The notes under the pieces were generated by a model. It did no database searches. It was not told where the DNA came from and saw only the letters and a program-made list of their open reading frames with translations. A stretch of 64,000 nucleotides of DNA from Deltaproteobacteria bacterium (GTDB lineage: Bacteria > Desulfobacterota > Desulfuromonadia > Desulfuromonadales > BM103): contig JAJRRB010000084.1 in NCBI GenBank assembly GCA_024279915.1, positions 1-64,000 of the forward strand, read 5' to 3'. This document shows positions 56,885 through 64,000 of this stretch, one piece after another. Positions within the stretch are counted from its first letter, which is position 1. Each line of letters opens with the position of its first letter. A program made the position numbers and the translations under genes.

Positions 56885-57526
56885 ATGCAAGCATTTTGCA
56901 AGCTGAATGGACTGGTCGCGCCTCTGGATCGCTCCAATGTTGATACGGATGCCATCATTCCCAAGCAGTTCCTCAAGTCGATTAAGCGTACCGGTTTCGG
57001 CCCGAATCTTTTTGATGAATGGCGTTATCTGGATCACGGCGAACTTGGTATGGACTGTAGCAAGCGTCCTCTTAATCCCGACTTTATTCTCAACCAGTCT
57101 CGCTACCAGGGTGCGCAAATCCTGCTGGCGCGTGACAATTTCGGTTGCGGGTCCTCTCGTGAACATGCGCCCTGGGCAATGTTCGACTACGGCTTCCGGG
57201 CGGTGATTGCTCCAAGCTTTGCCGATATTTTTGCCAACAACTGTTTCAAGAACGGGATTCTGCCAGTGGTGCTTCCTGCTGAAACGGTCGCCAGATTATT
57301 TGCTGAGATTGAGGCGACACACGGTTATTGCCTGGACGTTGATCTCGAACAGCAGCTGGTGACAACTCCGTCTGGTGAGGTGTTTGGATTTACAGTCGAC
57401 GAATTCCGCAAAAAATGTCTGCTGGGAGGGCTTGATGACATCAGCCTGACTTTGCAGCATGTCGAGGAGATAAAAACATTCGAAGCCAGACGAAAGATTG
57501 AAGAGCCCTGGTTGTTTGGCTCCTGA
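56885..57526 (+). CDS. leuD: 3-isopropylmalate dehydratase small subunit
   Basis: 213 residues, the longer E. coli type. [21 protein letters not shown] at the N-terminus and [20 protein letters not shown] (substrate loop) are diagnostic. It forms the swivelling domain of the LeuCD enzyme. No leuA or leuB is seen in the window. Confidence 0.95.
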   Translation: MQAFCKLNGLVAPLDRSNVDTDAIIPKQFLKSIKRTGFGPNLFDEWRYLDHGELGMDCSKRPLNPDFILNQSRYQGAQILLARDNFGCGSSREHAPWAMFDYGFRAVIAPSFADIFANNCFKNGILPVVLPAETVARLFAEIEATHGYCLDVDLEQQLVTTPSGEVFGFTVDEFRKKCLLGGLDDISLTLQHVEEIKTFEARRKIEEPWLFGS

Positions 57527-57539
57527 TCCAGGGGTTTGG

Positions 57540-57706
57540 AAAACCTTTAAGACAAAAGATATTGGCCGCTGATAAAATCTGATGAACGCAGATGAAAGAC
57601 TATTAAAACCATAAAGCCTGGTTTTGTAACGGTGCTGAACTTTAAACTTTTTGCTTTGGGTTTATCCGCGTTCATCAGATTTTATCTGCGGCCACTTAAA
57701 GGTTTT
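57540..57706. repeat. long inverted-repeat element upstream of ilvB
   Basis: Inner arms 57564-57591 and 57666-57693 are inverted copies matching at 26 of 28 bases (GGCCGC[T/A]GATAAAATCTG...). Outer arms AAAACCTTTAAG (57540-57551) and CTTAAAGGTTTT (57695-57706) match perfectly. The whole would fold into one long cruciform or RNA hairpin. A related element lies at 60076-60207. Confidence 0.75.
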
Positions 57707-57807
57707 GGTTTTAAAAAGATATTCTTTACGCTTTTGCGTTAAATGTCTTTAGCCATAAGGCCAATATATACGAAACATCAAACAGTACTTTAATGGAAGA
57801 GGATGCA

Positions 57808-59538
57808 ATGCAAGGAACAGAACTGGTTGTACGAGCGCTTCATGCCAAGGGTGTGAAATACATTTTTGGCTACACCGGCGGAGCGATCATGCCGATCTTT
57901 GATGAGATGGAAAAGCAGCAGCTTTTCACTTTTGTTATGCCTCGTCATGAGCAGGGGGCGACGTTTATGGCTCAAGGCCTGTCACGCGCTTCACTCTCGA
58001 CAGACAATCCGCAAATCGGTGTTTGTATGGCGACGTCTGGTCCGGGAGCGATGAACCTGGTTACAGGTATTGCTGATGCGCATATGGACTCAGTCGCTAT
58101 CGTCGCAATTACCGGGCAGGTGGCAACCGGGGTCATTGCTACCGATGCTTTTCAGGAGAGTGATGTGGTTGGTGTCATGATGCCAATTTGTAAACAAACC
58201 TACATGCCTCTTACTGTCGAGGAGATTGAGAAAACTGTTCACGAGGCCTTCTACGTGGCAACCACCGGACGTTTCGGCCCGGTGGTGATTGACATCCCAA
58301 AAGACGTACAAGTGCAAAACAGCAAGGAGAATTATACTTTTGACTCCAAGAAGTTCCGGCCGAAGCTGCCTGGGTTTTACTATCATCCATCGCCAGAGCG
58401 AGAAGTCCTGCATCAAGCTATTGAGTTGATTAATCGTAGCGAACGGCCGGTAATGTTCTGCGGTCACGGGGTGATTTCCAGTAATGCCGGTGCGATGTTG
58501 CAGGAATTTGCCGAAAAGACCAATATCCCGGTGGCCTTCACCCTGCACGGTTTATCGGCGGTGCCAGCCGATCATCCTCTGAGCCTTGGCATGATGGGTA
58601 TGCACGGTACCGTTGAAGCAAACCGCGCCGTCATGAATGCTGATCTGATTATCAGTTTCGGTATGCGTTTCGATGATCGGGTGACCGGTAAGCTGAATGA
58701 ATATGCTAAAAATGCCGATGTGATCCATGTGGAGATAGATCCTTCCGAACTCGACAAAAATGTTGCGACCACTGTAGCGATTAATGCCGATGTCTCCAGG
58801 ACTCCGCATGTCATGCTCCACGATCCTGAGCTGACCTCCAAGCCAAGACGTCGCTGGCTAAAAGAGATCGAAGTGAATCGCCAGGAGACAATGGCCGAGG
58901 TTGAGGCAGAAATTGCTGCCGGGGTCGGTGACGATGGCAAGCTTTTGATGAAAACGATTATTCGTCGTTTATCAGATATTACCGAAGGCAAGGATATCGT
59001 TGTTCCAGATGTTGGTCAGCATCAGATGATGTCGGCGCGCTACTATAATTTCCAGACCAACAACAGCTGGTTCACTTCCGGGGGGGCTGGCACTATGGGT
59101 TGCTCACTGCCGATGGCAATCGGGGCTAAGCTGGCGCGTCCCGATGAAAGGGTCTGGTCGATCAGCGGCGATGGCGGTTTTCAGATGAACATCCAGGAAC
59201 TCGGCACAATCATGGAGCAGGGGACGGATGTCAAAATCATGATTTTAAACAACGGTTATCTGGGCATGGTACGTCAATGGCAGACACTCTTTTTTGATGG
59301 TCGTTACGCTGGGACGCCGATGCAAAGCCCTGATTTTGAACTGATTGCCAAGGCCTATAATATCCCGTATCAGAAAGTTACCGAACTGGATCAGGTCGAT
59401 GCGGCCATTCGTACTGCTGCTGAGTATGAGGGTGCTTACCTGCTCGAATTTATCTGCGATCCTTCTGAGGTTATCTTACCGATGATACCGTCTGGTGGTG
59501 GCTTTGGCGATATGATCGTGTCGCGGTCTAAATCCTGA
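57808..59538 (+). CDS. ilvB: acetolactate synthase large subunit
   Basis: 576 residues from ATG 57808, which has GGAAGAGG upstream (ATG 57793 is also in frame). Catalytic subunit of acetohydroxyacid synthase, first shared step of Val, Leu and Ile synthesis. Thiamine-diphosphate enzyme: [30 protein letters not shown] (catalytic Glu), and the cofactor motif [14 protein letters not shown] ... [14 protein letters not shown] (GDG to NN). Confidence 0.95.
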   Translation: MQGTELVVRALHAKGVKYIFGYTGGAIMPIFDEMEKQQLFTFVMPRHEQGATFMAQGLSRASLSTDNPQIGVCMATSGPGAMNLVTGIADAHMDSVAIVAITGQVATGVIATDAFQESDVVGVMMPICKQTYMPLTVEEIEKTVHEAFYVATTGRFGPVVIDIPKDVQVQNSKENYTFDSKKFRPKLPGFYYHPSPEREVLHQAIELINRSERPVMFCGHGVISSNAGAMLQEFAEKTNIPVAFTLHGLSAVPADHPLSLGMMGMHGTVEANRAVMNADLIISFGMRFDDRVTGKLNEYAKNADVIHVEIDPSELDKNVATTVAINADVSRTPHVMLHDPELTSKPRRRWLKEIEVNRQETMAEVEAEIAAGVGDDGKLLMKTIIRRLSDITEGKDIVVPDVGQHQMMSARYYNFQTNNSWFTSGGAGTMGCSLPMAIGAKLARPDERVWSISGDGGFQMNIQELGTIMEQGTDVKIMILNNGYLGMVRQWQTLFFDGRYAGTPMQSPDFELIAKAYNIPYQKVTELDQVDAAIRTAAEYEGAYLLEFICDPSEVILPMIPSGGGFGDMIVSRSKS

Positions 59539-59566
59539 ATTCTAAAATTTTGATGGGAATATAAAA

Positions 59567-60052
59567 ATGACAGTTAAAAAAATGCAAAGACGGGCTGTCC
59601 TGGCTTTTGTGCAGAACAAACCGGGGACGCTTAACAAAATCTCCATGATGATTCGCCGAAAGATGTACAACGTCGATACTCTGACCGTCTGCAAAGCCAA
59701 AGCGCCAGGGGTCAGTCGCATGACGATTACGCTTCGTGAAGATGACGAAGCCAGGGTTACCCAGGTGATTCGGCAACTGGAAAAATTCACCGAAGTGATC
59801 CGGGCCAAAGAACTGGATCGTGACAAGAGCTATTGGCGTGAAGTGGCCATCGTCAAGTTTGAGCTGGAAAAGAAGGTCTTCGAGAAGTTACAGAAAAAGT
59901 ATCAGGTCGAAATTCTTGATACCCCGCCGCACGATATTTACATCGTCCAGATTGCTGGTCCGACAGAAAGGATCGACAGCTTTCTCGATGAGGTTGGCTC
60001 CGAACACTTTATTGAGATTGCCCGTACTGGTGTCACAGCGATGGATAAATGA
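59567..60052 (+). CDS. ilvN: acetolactate synthase small subunit
   Basis: 161 residues. Regulatory subunit with an N-terminal ACT domain (LAFVQNKPGTLNKISMMIRR) that binds valine, and the conserved C-terminal domain. It lies 28 bases after ilvB. The usual partner ilvC does not follow; a repeat element and ilvD come next. Confidence 0.92.
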   Translation: MTVKKMQRRAVLAFVQNKPGTLNKISMMIRRKMYNVDTLTVCKAKAPGVSRMTITLREDDEARVTQVIRQLEKFTEVIRAKELDRDKSYWREVAIVKFELEKKVFEKLQKKYQVEILDTPPHDIYIVQIAGPTERIDSFLDEVGSEHFIEIARTGVTAMDK

Positions 60053-60075
60053 GAGGAAAGGGACTTAGAACAATT

Positions 60076-60207
60076 GATTTAAAAGTTTTGGCTTTAAAAC
60101 CAAAGTCTGATGAGCCGCGGTGAAAATCTGTCAAGGTCTGTTGTTAGACCCAAACCCAAGATCTTAGTTTTTTGTTTCTGCAGATTTTCACAGATTCTGA
60201 TCGCGGC
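60076..60207. repeat. second inverted-repeat element, between ilvN and ilvD
   Basis: GCCGCG...TGAAAATCTG (60114-60130) pairs with CAGATTTTCA...CGCGGC (60181-60207) with a bulge. The stretch 60076-60100 (TTAAAAGTTTTGGCTTTAAAA) closely matches 57695-57716 in the first element, so the two belong to one repeat family. Confidence 0.6.
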
Positions 60208-60293
60208 TAAATAAAAGATTTTGCTATAGCTTGATCAGAGTTCCGTTGCTCAATCCCTAAAGCTTGTCTCGTAATCACGGAGTAAGGAAGACG

Positions 60294-61997
60294 ATGAAAC
60301 GTCGCAGCGAAGAAATTACCGGTCGCAAGAACTCGGAAAGATGGGTTGAGCGTACTGCCGCGCGAACCATGCTGCGGGCTGTACGTTTTACTGATGAAGA
60401 CTTCGATAAGCCGATCATCGCTTTAGCTGTGCCTTATACCAACGGAACACCATGTAACGACCACGTCAGAGTTCTTGGTGATATTGTTCAGCAGGCTATC
60501 GAAGATGCTGGCGGCAAGGCGATTGTCTTCGGCACGCCAGTGGTCTCAGATGGTATCTCCATGGGTACCGAAGCGATGAAGTATTCGCTGGTAAGCCGCG
60601 AAGTCATTGCCGACAGTATCGAATTAATGACCGAAGGTTATCGGGTTGATGCTGTCATTACTCTCTCCGGTTGCGATAAAACCATTCCCGCTGCATTAAT
60701 GCCGATTGCACGCAACAATTTGATCGGTTTGACAGTCTATGGAGGTAGCATCCTACCAGGTGAATACCATGGTAAAGCCCTTAACATTGTGAGTGCTTTC
60801 GAGGCAATCGGCGCTCATTGTGCGGGTAAGATTGATGCCCAGGAATTGCGTGCGATTGAGTGCCATGCCTGTCCGGGAGCTGGTTCTTGTGCAGGTATGT
60901 ACACCGCAAACACCATGGCTTCGGCGATAGAAGCTCTTGGTATGAGTTTGCCCGGTGCGGCTTCCAACATTGCTGTTGATGAAGACAACGAAATCTCCTT
61001 GGAAAAACGTGATGATTGTACTCGTGCCGCTCAAGCTGTCGTCGCACTACTGCAGTCTGGTCTTAAAGCCCGCGATATCATGACTCGCAAGGCTTTTGAA
61101 AATGCCCTGACCGTTGCCTGGGCCTTGGGTGGCTCGACCAACGCGGTTTTGCATCTGCTGGCTCTGGCTCACGAAGCCGAAGTCGAATTGACCCTTGCTG
61201 ATATCGAACAAGTGACGGCCAATGTGCCGTTACTGGGCAATTTCAAACCGTTTGGTCAGTATGTGATGAACGATCTGCACAAGATCGGCGGTTTACCGAT
61301 GGTGATGAGAACGTTGCTGGATGCCGGCTATCTCCATGGTGATTGTCTGACGGTGACAGGTCGGACCATCGCAGAGAATCTGTCCGATGCCCCAAAACGG
61401 CCGGAGGATCAAGATGTCTTCTACAGTCCTGATGAGCCATATGCACCGGCGAAACAGCATATCCGGGTATTGCGTGGCAATCTTGCTCCTGAAGGTTGTG
61501 TGATGAAGCTTAGTGGTAAGGAGATGACTAAGTTTGTTGGTCCAGCACGGGTCTTTGATCGAGAGGAAGATGCTCTTCAAACAATTCTGGATGGAAATAT
61601 CATTGCGGGAGACGTAGTGGTTATACGCTATGAAGGGCCCAAGGGTGGCCCTGGTATGCGTGAGATGCTTGCGCCATCGTCAGCGTTGATGGGGGCAGGG
61701 TTGGGTAAACGCGTAGCCCTGGTCACTGATGGCCGCTTCTCTGGTGGTACGCACGGCATCATGATTGGCCATGTGGCTCCGGAAGCTCAAACAGGTGGCG
61801 TGTTAGCGGTGGTAGAAGAGGGCGACGAAAGCGAGATAGACCTCGATCGTGGTGAGTTGAATCTCAAACTTGGTGAAAGTGAGATTTCCAACCGTTTGTC
61901 CAAGTGGCAGGCTCCGGAAGCACGATATGAAAGAGGGGTGCTGGCAAAATATGCCAAGCTGGTTTCGTCGGCGTCTCGGGGTGCTGTGACCAGCTAA
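60294..61997 (+). CDS. ilvD: dihydroxyacid dehydratase
   Basis: 567 residues. Third step of branched-chain amino-acid synthesis. Iron-sulfur cysteines in [11 protein letters not shown] and [39 protein letters not shown] is the C-terminal signature. ATG 60294 follows AAGGAAG; the frame opens ten codons earlier without a site. A terminator follows. Confidence 0.95.
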   Translation: MKRRSEEITGRKNSERWVERTAARTMLRAVRFTDEDFDKPIIALAVPYTNGTPCNDHVRVLGDIVQQAIEDAGGKAIVFGTPVVSDGISMGTEAMKYSLVSREVIADSIELMTEGYRVDAVITLSGCDKTIPAALMPIARNNLIGLTVYGGSILPGEYHGKALNIVSAFEAIGAHCAGKIDAQELRAIECHACPGAGSCAGMYTANTMASAIEALGMSLPGAASNIAVDEDNEISLEKRDDCTRAAQAVVALLQSGLKARDIMTRKAFENALTVAWALGGSTNAVLHLLALAHEAEVELTLADIEQVTANVPLLGNFKPFGQYVMNDLHKIGGLPMVMRTLLDAGYLHGDCLTVTGRTIAENLSDAPKRPEDQDVFYSPDEPYAPAKQHIRVLRGNLAPEGCVMKLSGKEMTKFVGPARVFDREEDALQTILDGNIIAGDVVVIRYEGPKGGPGMREMLAPSSALMGAGLGKRVALVTDGRFSGGTHGIMIGHVAPEAQTGGVLAVVEEGDESEIDLDRGELNLKLGESEISNRLSKWQAPEARYERGVLAKYAKLVSSASRGAVTS

Positions 61998-62046
61998 TCA
62001 TCAAGTGCCAAATACGCGAAGAATGAAATCGTGGAATGAATACAAA

Positions 62047-62081
62047 TGAGGGGGATCTCCAAAGGAGACTCCTCTTTTTTT
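62047..62081 (+). terminator. rho-independent terminator after ilvD
   Basis: GAGGGGGATCTCC and GGAGACTCCTC arms around an AAA loop, then T7 (62075-62081). Confidence 0.85.
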
Positions 62082-62199
62082 GTGTCTGCTTGTGGCTAAA
62101 TAGCAGATGTCAGTACATTTTAATAAGTAGCGCTCTGCCACACTAGTTTATGGATAGTGACTTTTAGAATATTTTTGGTACGAAAAGGAGTTGTCAATT

Positions 62200-64000
62200 A
62201 TGACCACGGATAAGCACAAAACAACTGACAACCTGAATGATATAGAAAATGCCGAATGGCGGGAATCGCTAGACTATGTCCTGCAAACGCAAGGGGAGGA
62301 GCGGGTCCGCCAGTTACTTCGTTTGTTACAGGGTAGAGCTCAGGAGCAGGGAGTCAGTATCCCATTTACCGCCAATACACCCTATATCAATACCATTCCC
62401 AAGAACCAACAGGTTGTTTTCCCAGGCAATCGTGACATCGAACGGCGTATCAAATCGATCATTCGTTGGAACGCTATGGCCATGGTGGTTCGGGCCAACC
62501 GGGAGAGCCCCGGCATCGGTGGTCACATTTCTACCTATGCCTCGGCGGCGACTCTCTGGGAGATCGGTTTCAATCACTTCTGGCGGGGCAGGACGGACGA
62601 GTTTCTTGGTGACATGGTTTATTTCCAGGGGCACGCCGCGCCCGGGGTTTATGCTCGGGCCTTTCTTGAAGGACGCCTCACCGAACAGGATCTGGCCAGG
62701 TTCCGCAACGAACTGGCCCCTGGCGGTGGCCTCTCCTCATATCCTCATCCTTTCCTGATGAAAGAATTCTGGGAGTTCCCGACTGTTTCCATGGGGTTGA
62801 CGGCCATTTCTGCTATCTACCAGGCTCGTTTTAACCATTATCTTGTTGATCGGGGTCTGCGTAAATCGAGTGGTCGCAAAGTCTGGGCTATGCTCGGTGA
62901 TGGTGAGATGGACGAGCCGGAATCTCTCGGTGCCATCACTCTGGCTTCAAGGGAGAATCTGCACAACCTGATTTTTGTCATTAACTGCAATTTGCAGCGC
63001 CTGGATGGACCAGTGCGTGGCAACGGCAAGATCATTCAGGAACTGGAGGCGGCGTTCCGTGGCGCAGGTTGGAACGTCATCAAGGTGATCTGGGGAGATG
63101 ATTGGCACACGTTGCTTGAGATGGACAATACCGGCTTGCTTGTGAAACGGATGGATGAGGTGCTTGATGGTGACATGCAGCATTTCACATTGAAAAGCGG
63201 TGCCTACGTTCGTGAACATTTCTTTGGCAAGTATCCTGAGCTGCTCAAACTGGTTGAAAATTACAGCGATGAGCAGCTCGGCAGCTTAACCCGCGGCGGG
63301 CACGACCCAGACAAGGTCTATGCTGCTTACCAGGCTGCGTACGACCATAAGGGCTCCCCAACAGTGATTATGGCTCAGACTATAAAGGGTTATGGACTGG
63401 GTGAGGCCGGTGAAGGTAAGAATATCACGCACTCACAGAAAAAACTGAATGAAGATGAGCTGAAACAGTTCCGTACCCGCTTCAATATCCCGATCAGCGA
63501 CAGTGAGATTGCCGAAGCTCCCTTCTATCGTCCAACTGACGACAGCCCCGAGATGCTTTATCTCAAGGAACGAAGAGCGGAGCTTGGAGGTTCACTACCG
63601 AAACGTTTTTCCGGTAGCCAACCGATGGCCTGTCAGACTGATGCGTTGTTCCGTGAGTATTTTGCCGGTTCTGGTGAGCGTGAACTGGCGACAACCATGG
63701 CCTATGTCCATTTGCTGGCCAAGCTGCTACGTGATCCGGAACTTGGCAAACTGATCGTGCCGATCGTCCCCGACGAGGCCCGCACTTTCGGCATGGAATC
63801 TCTTTTTCGCCAGGCCGGGATCTACAGTCATGCCGGCCAGCTCTATGACCCGATCGATAAGGGTAGTCTGCTCTACTACAACGAAAAGAAGACCGGTGCA
63901 ATTCTTGAGGAGGGTCTGAGTGAGGCGGGCTCGATGGCCAGCTTTATCGCTGCTGGAACGGCCTATTCCAATAACGGCGTCCAAACCATCCCCTTTTACA
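62200..64000 (+). CDS. aceE: pyruvate dehydrogenase E1 component (homodimeric), 5' part
   Basis: 600 codons seen; the gene runs off the window (E. coli AceE has 887 residues). It decarboxylates pyruvate in the pyruvate dehydrogenase complex. PYINTIPKNQQVVFPGN and GGHISTYASAATLWEIGFNH are AceE motifs; the thiamine-diphosphate site runs from LGDGEMDEPESLG to INCNLQRLDGPVRGN (GDG to NCN). ATG 62200 is preceded by AAAGGAG eight bases upstream. The E2 and E3 genes would be expected beyond the end. Confidence 0.95.
   Translation, partial: MTTDKHKTTDNLNDIENAEWRESLDYVLQTQGEERVRQLLRLLQGRAQEQGVSIPFTANTPYINTIPKNQQVVFPGNRDIERRIKSIIRWNAMAMVVRANRESPGIGGHISTYASAATLWEIGFNHFWRGRTDEFLGDMVYFQGHAAPGVYARAFLEGRLTEQDLARFRNELAPGGGLSSYPHPFLMKEFWEFPTVSMGLTAISAIYQARFNHYLVDRGLRKSSGRKVWAMLGDGEMDEPESLGAITLASRENLHNLIFVINCNLQRLDGPVRGNGKIIQELEAAFRGAGWNVIKVIWGDDWHTLLEMDNTGLLVKRMDEVLDGDMQHFTLKSGAYVREHFFGKYPELLKLVENYSDEQLGSLTRGGHDPDKVYAAYQAAYDHKGSPTVIMAQTIKGYGLGEAGEGKNITHSQKKLNEDELKQFRTRFNIPISDSEIAEAPFYRPTDDSPEMLYLKERRAELGGSLPKRFSGSQPMACQTDALFREYFAGSGERELATTMAYVHLLAKLLRDPELGKLIVPIVPDEARTFGMESLFRQAGIYSHAGQLYDPIDKGSLLYYNEKKTGAILEEGLSEAGSMASFIAAGTAYSNNGVQTIPFY

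Noticed and set aside
62276-62758. 160-codon ORF at the start of aceE
   Set aside because: It lies in another frame of aceE, whose own frame encodes the full AceE motifs from 62200.

Overview
The window reads as chromosome of a Desulfuromonadales-type bacterium (Geobacter/Desulfuromonas/Pelobacter relatives; formerly Deltaproteobacteria). This is inferred from gene content and protein style: an FtsI carrying a C-terminal PASTA domain, a free-standing MshEN-GAF protein, a PocR/PAS histidine kinase, a B12-dependent radical SAM protein of the TIGR03960 type, a DUF4920 lipid/periplasmic-type protein, and a rhodanese read through an in-frame UGA as a selenoprotein. Base composition is moderate. 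No rRNA, complete tRNA or CRISPR array was seen.

Layout. 0.2-8 kb: radical SAM enzyme, DUF4920 protein, a 157-bp MITE-like repeat, PepSY-type membrane protein, MarC; then on the minus strand an M23 peptidase / MshEN-GAF / ACP phosphodiesterase operon; then an M20-family peptidase. 8-12.3 kb: rnhB-yraN-nadE-rsmI and a CheY-like receiver, tightly packed. 12.6-18.6 kb: outer-membrane barrel, CBS and PilZ proteins, PocR sensor kinase, and an accessory, AT-richer stretch with unknown ORFs and a tiny lipoprotein. 18.7-22.5 kb: acyP-ligA (minus) and a CorC/HlyC protein. 22.7-39.8 kb: a complete dcw cell-division and wall cluster behind a good sigma-70 promoter: mraZ-rsmH-ftsL-ftsI-murE-murF-mraY-murD-ftsW-murG-murC-ddl-ftsQ-ftsA-ftsZ. 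murB is absent from it, ftsL carries a one-base frameshift and ftsQ an in-frame amber codon.

39.9-46.9 kb is the accessory island. It begins after a structured, terminator-ended candidate RNA and holds a decayed type I restriction locus (hsdR with internal deletions; hsdS truncated, frameshifted and joined to a 56-nt scrap of a second hsdM), a complete AbiEi/AbiEii-like pair behind a promoter with two inverted repeats, an intact HsdM, and a Fic protein whose gene overlaps hsdM. The AbiEii-like nucleotidyltransferase is extended by a WYL domain and a C2HC zinc-finger-like tail. Antisense to the 3' end of fic is a 69-codon ORF carrying the S-x-x-x-E-G motif known from Fic inhibitors. This is the best candidate for something new: a defence locus in which the R and S subunits have decayed while toxin-like modules and the methyltransferase stay intact.

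47-64 kb: Trm112-like protein, LPS heptosyltransferase, B12 radical SAM protein, a diguanylate cyclase, crotonase, AEC transporter, ferritin-like protein, the selenoprotein rhodanese, then leuCD, ilvBN, ilvD and the start of aceE, which runs off the window. The branched-chain amino-acid genes are separated by two related long inverted-repeat elements. The ftsL frameshift, ftsQ amber codon and missing ATG of the ACP phosphodiesterase are single-base lesions in otherwise well-conserved genes, so base-level accuracy of this sequence should be kept in mind.
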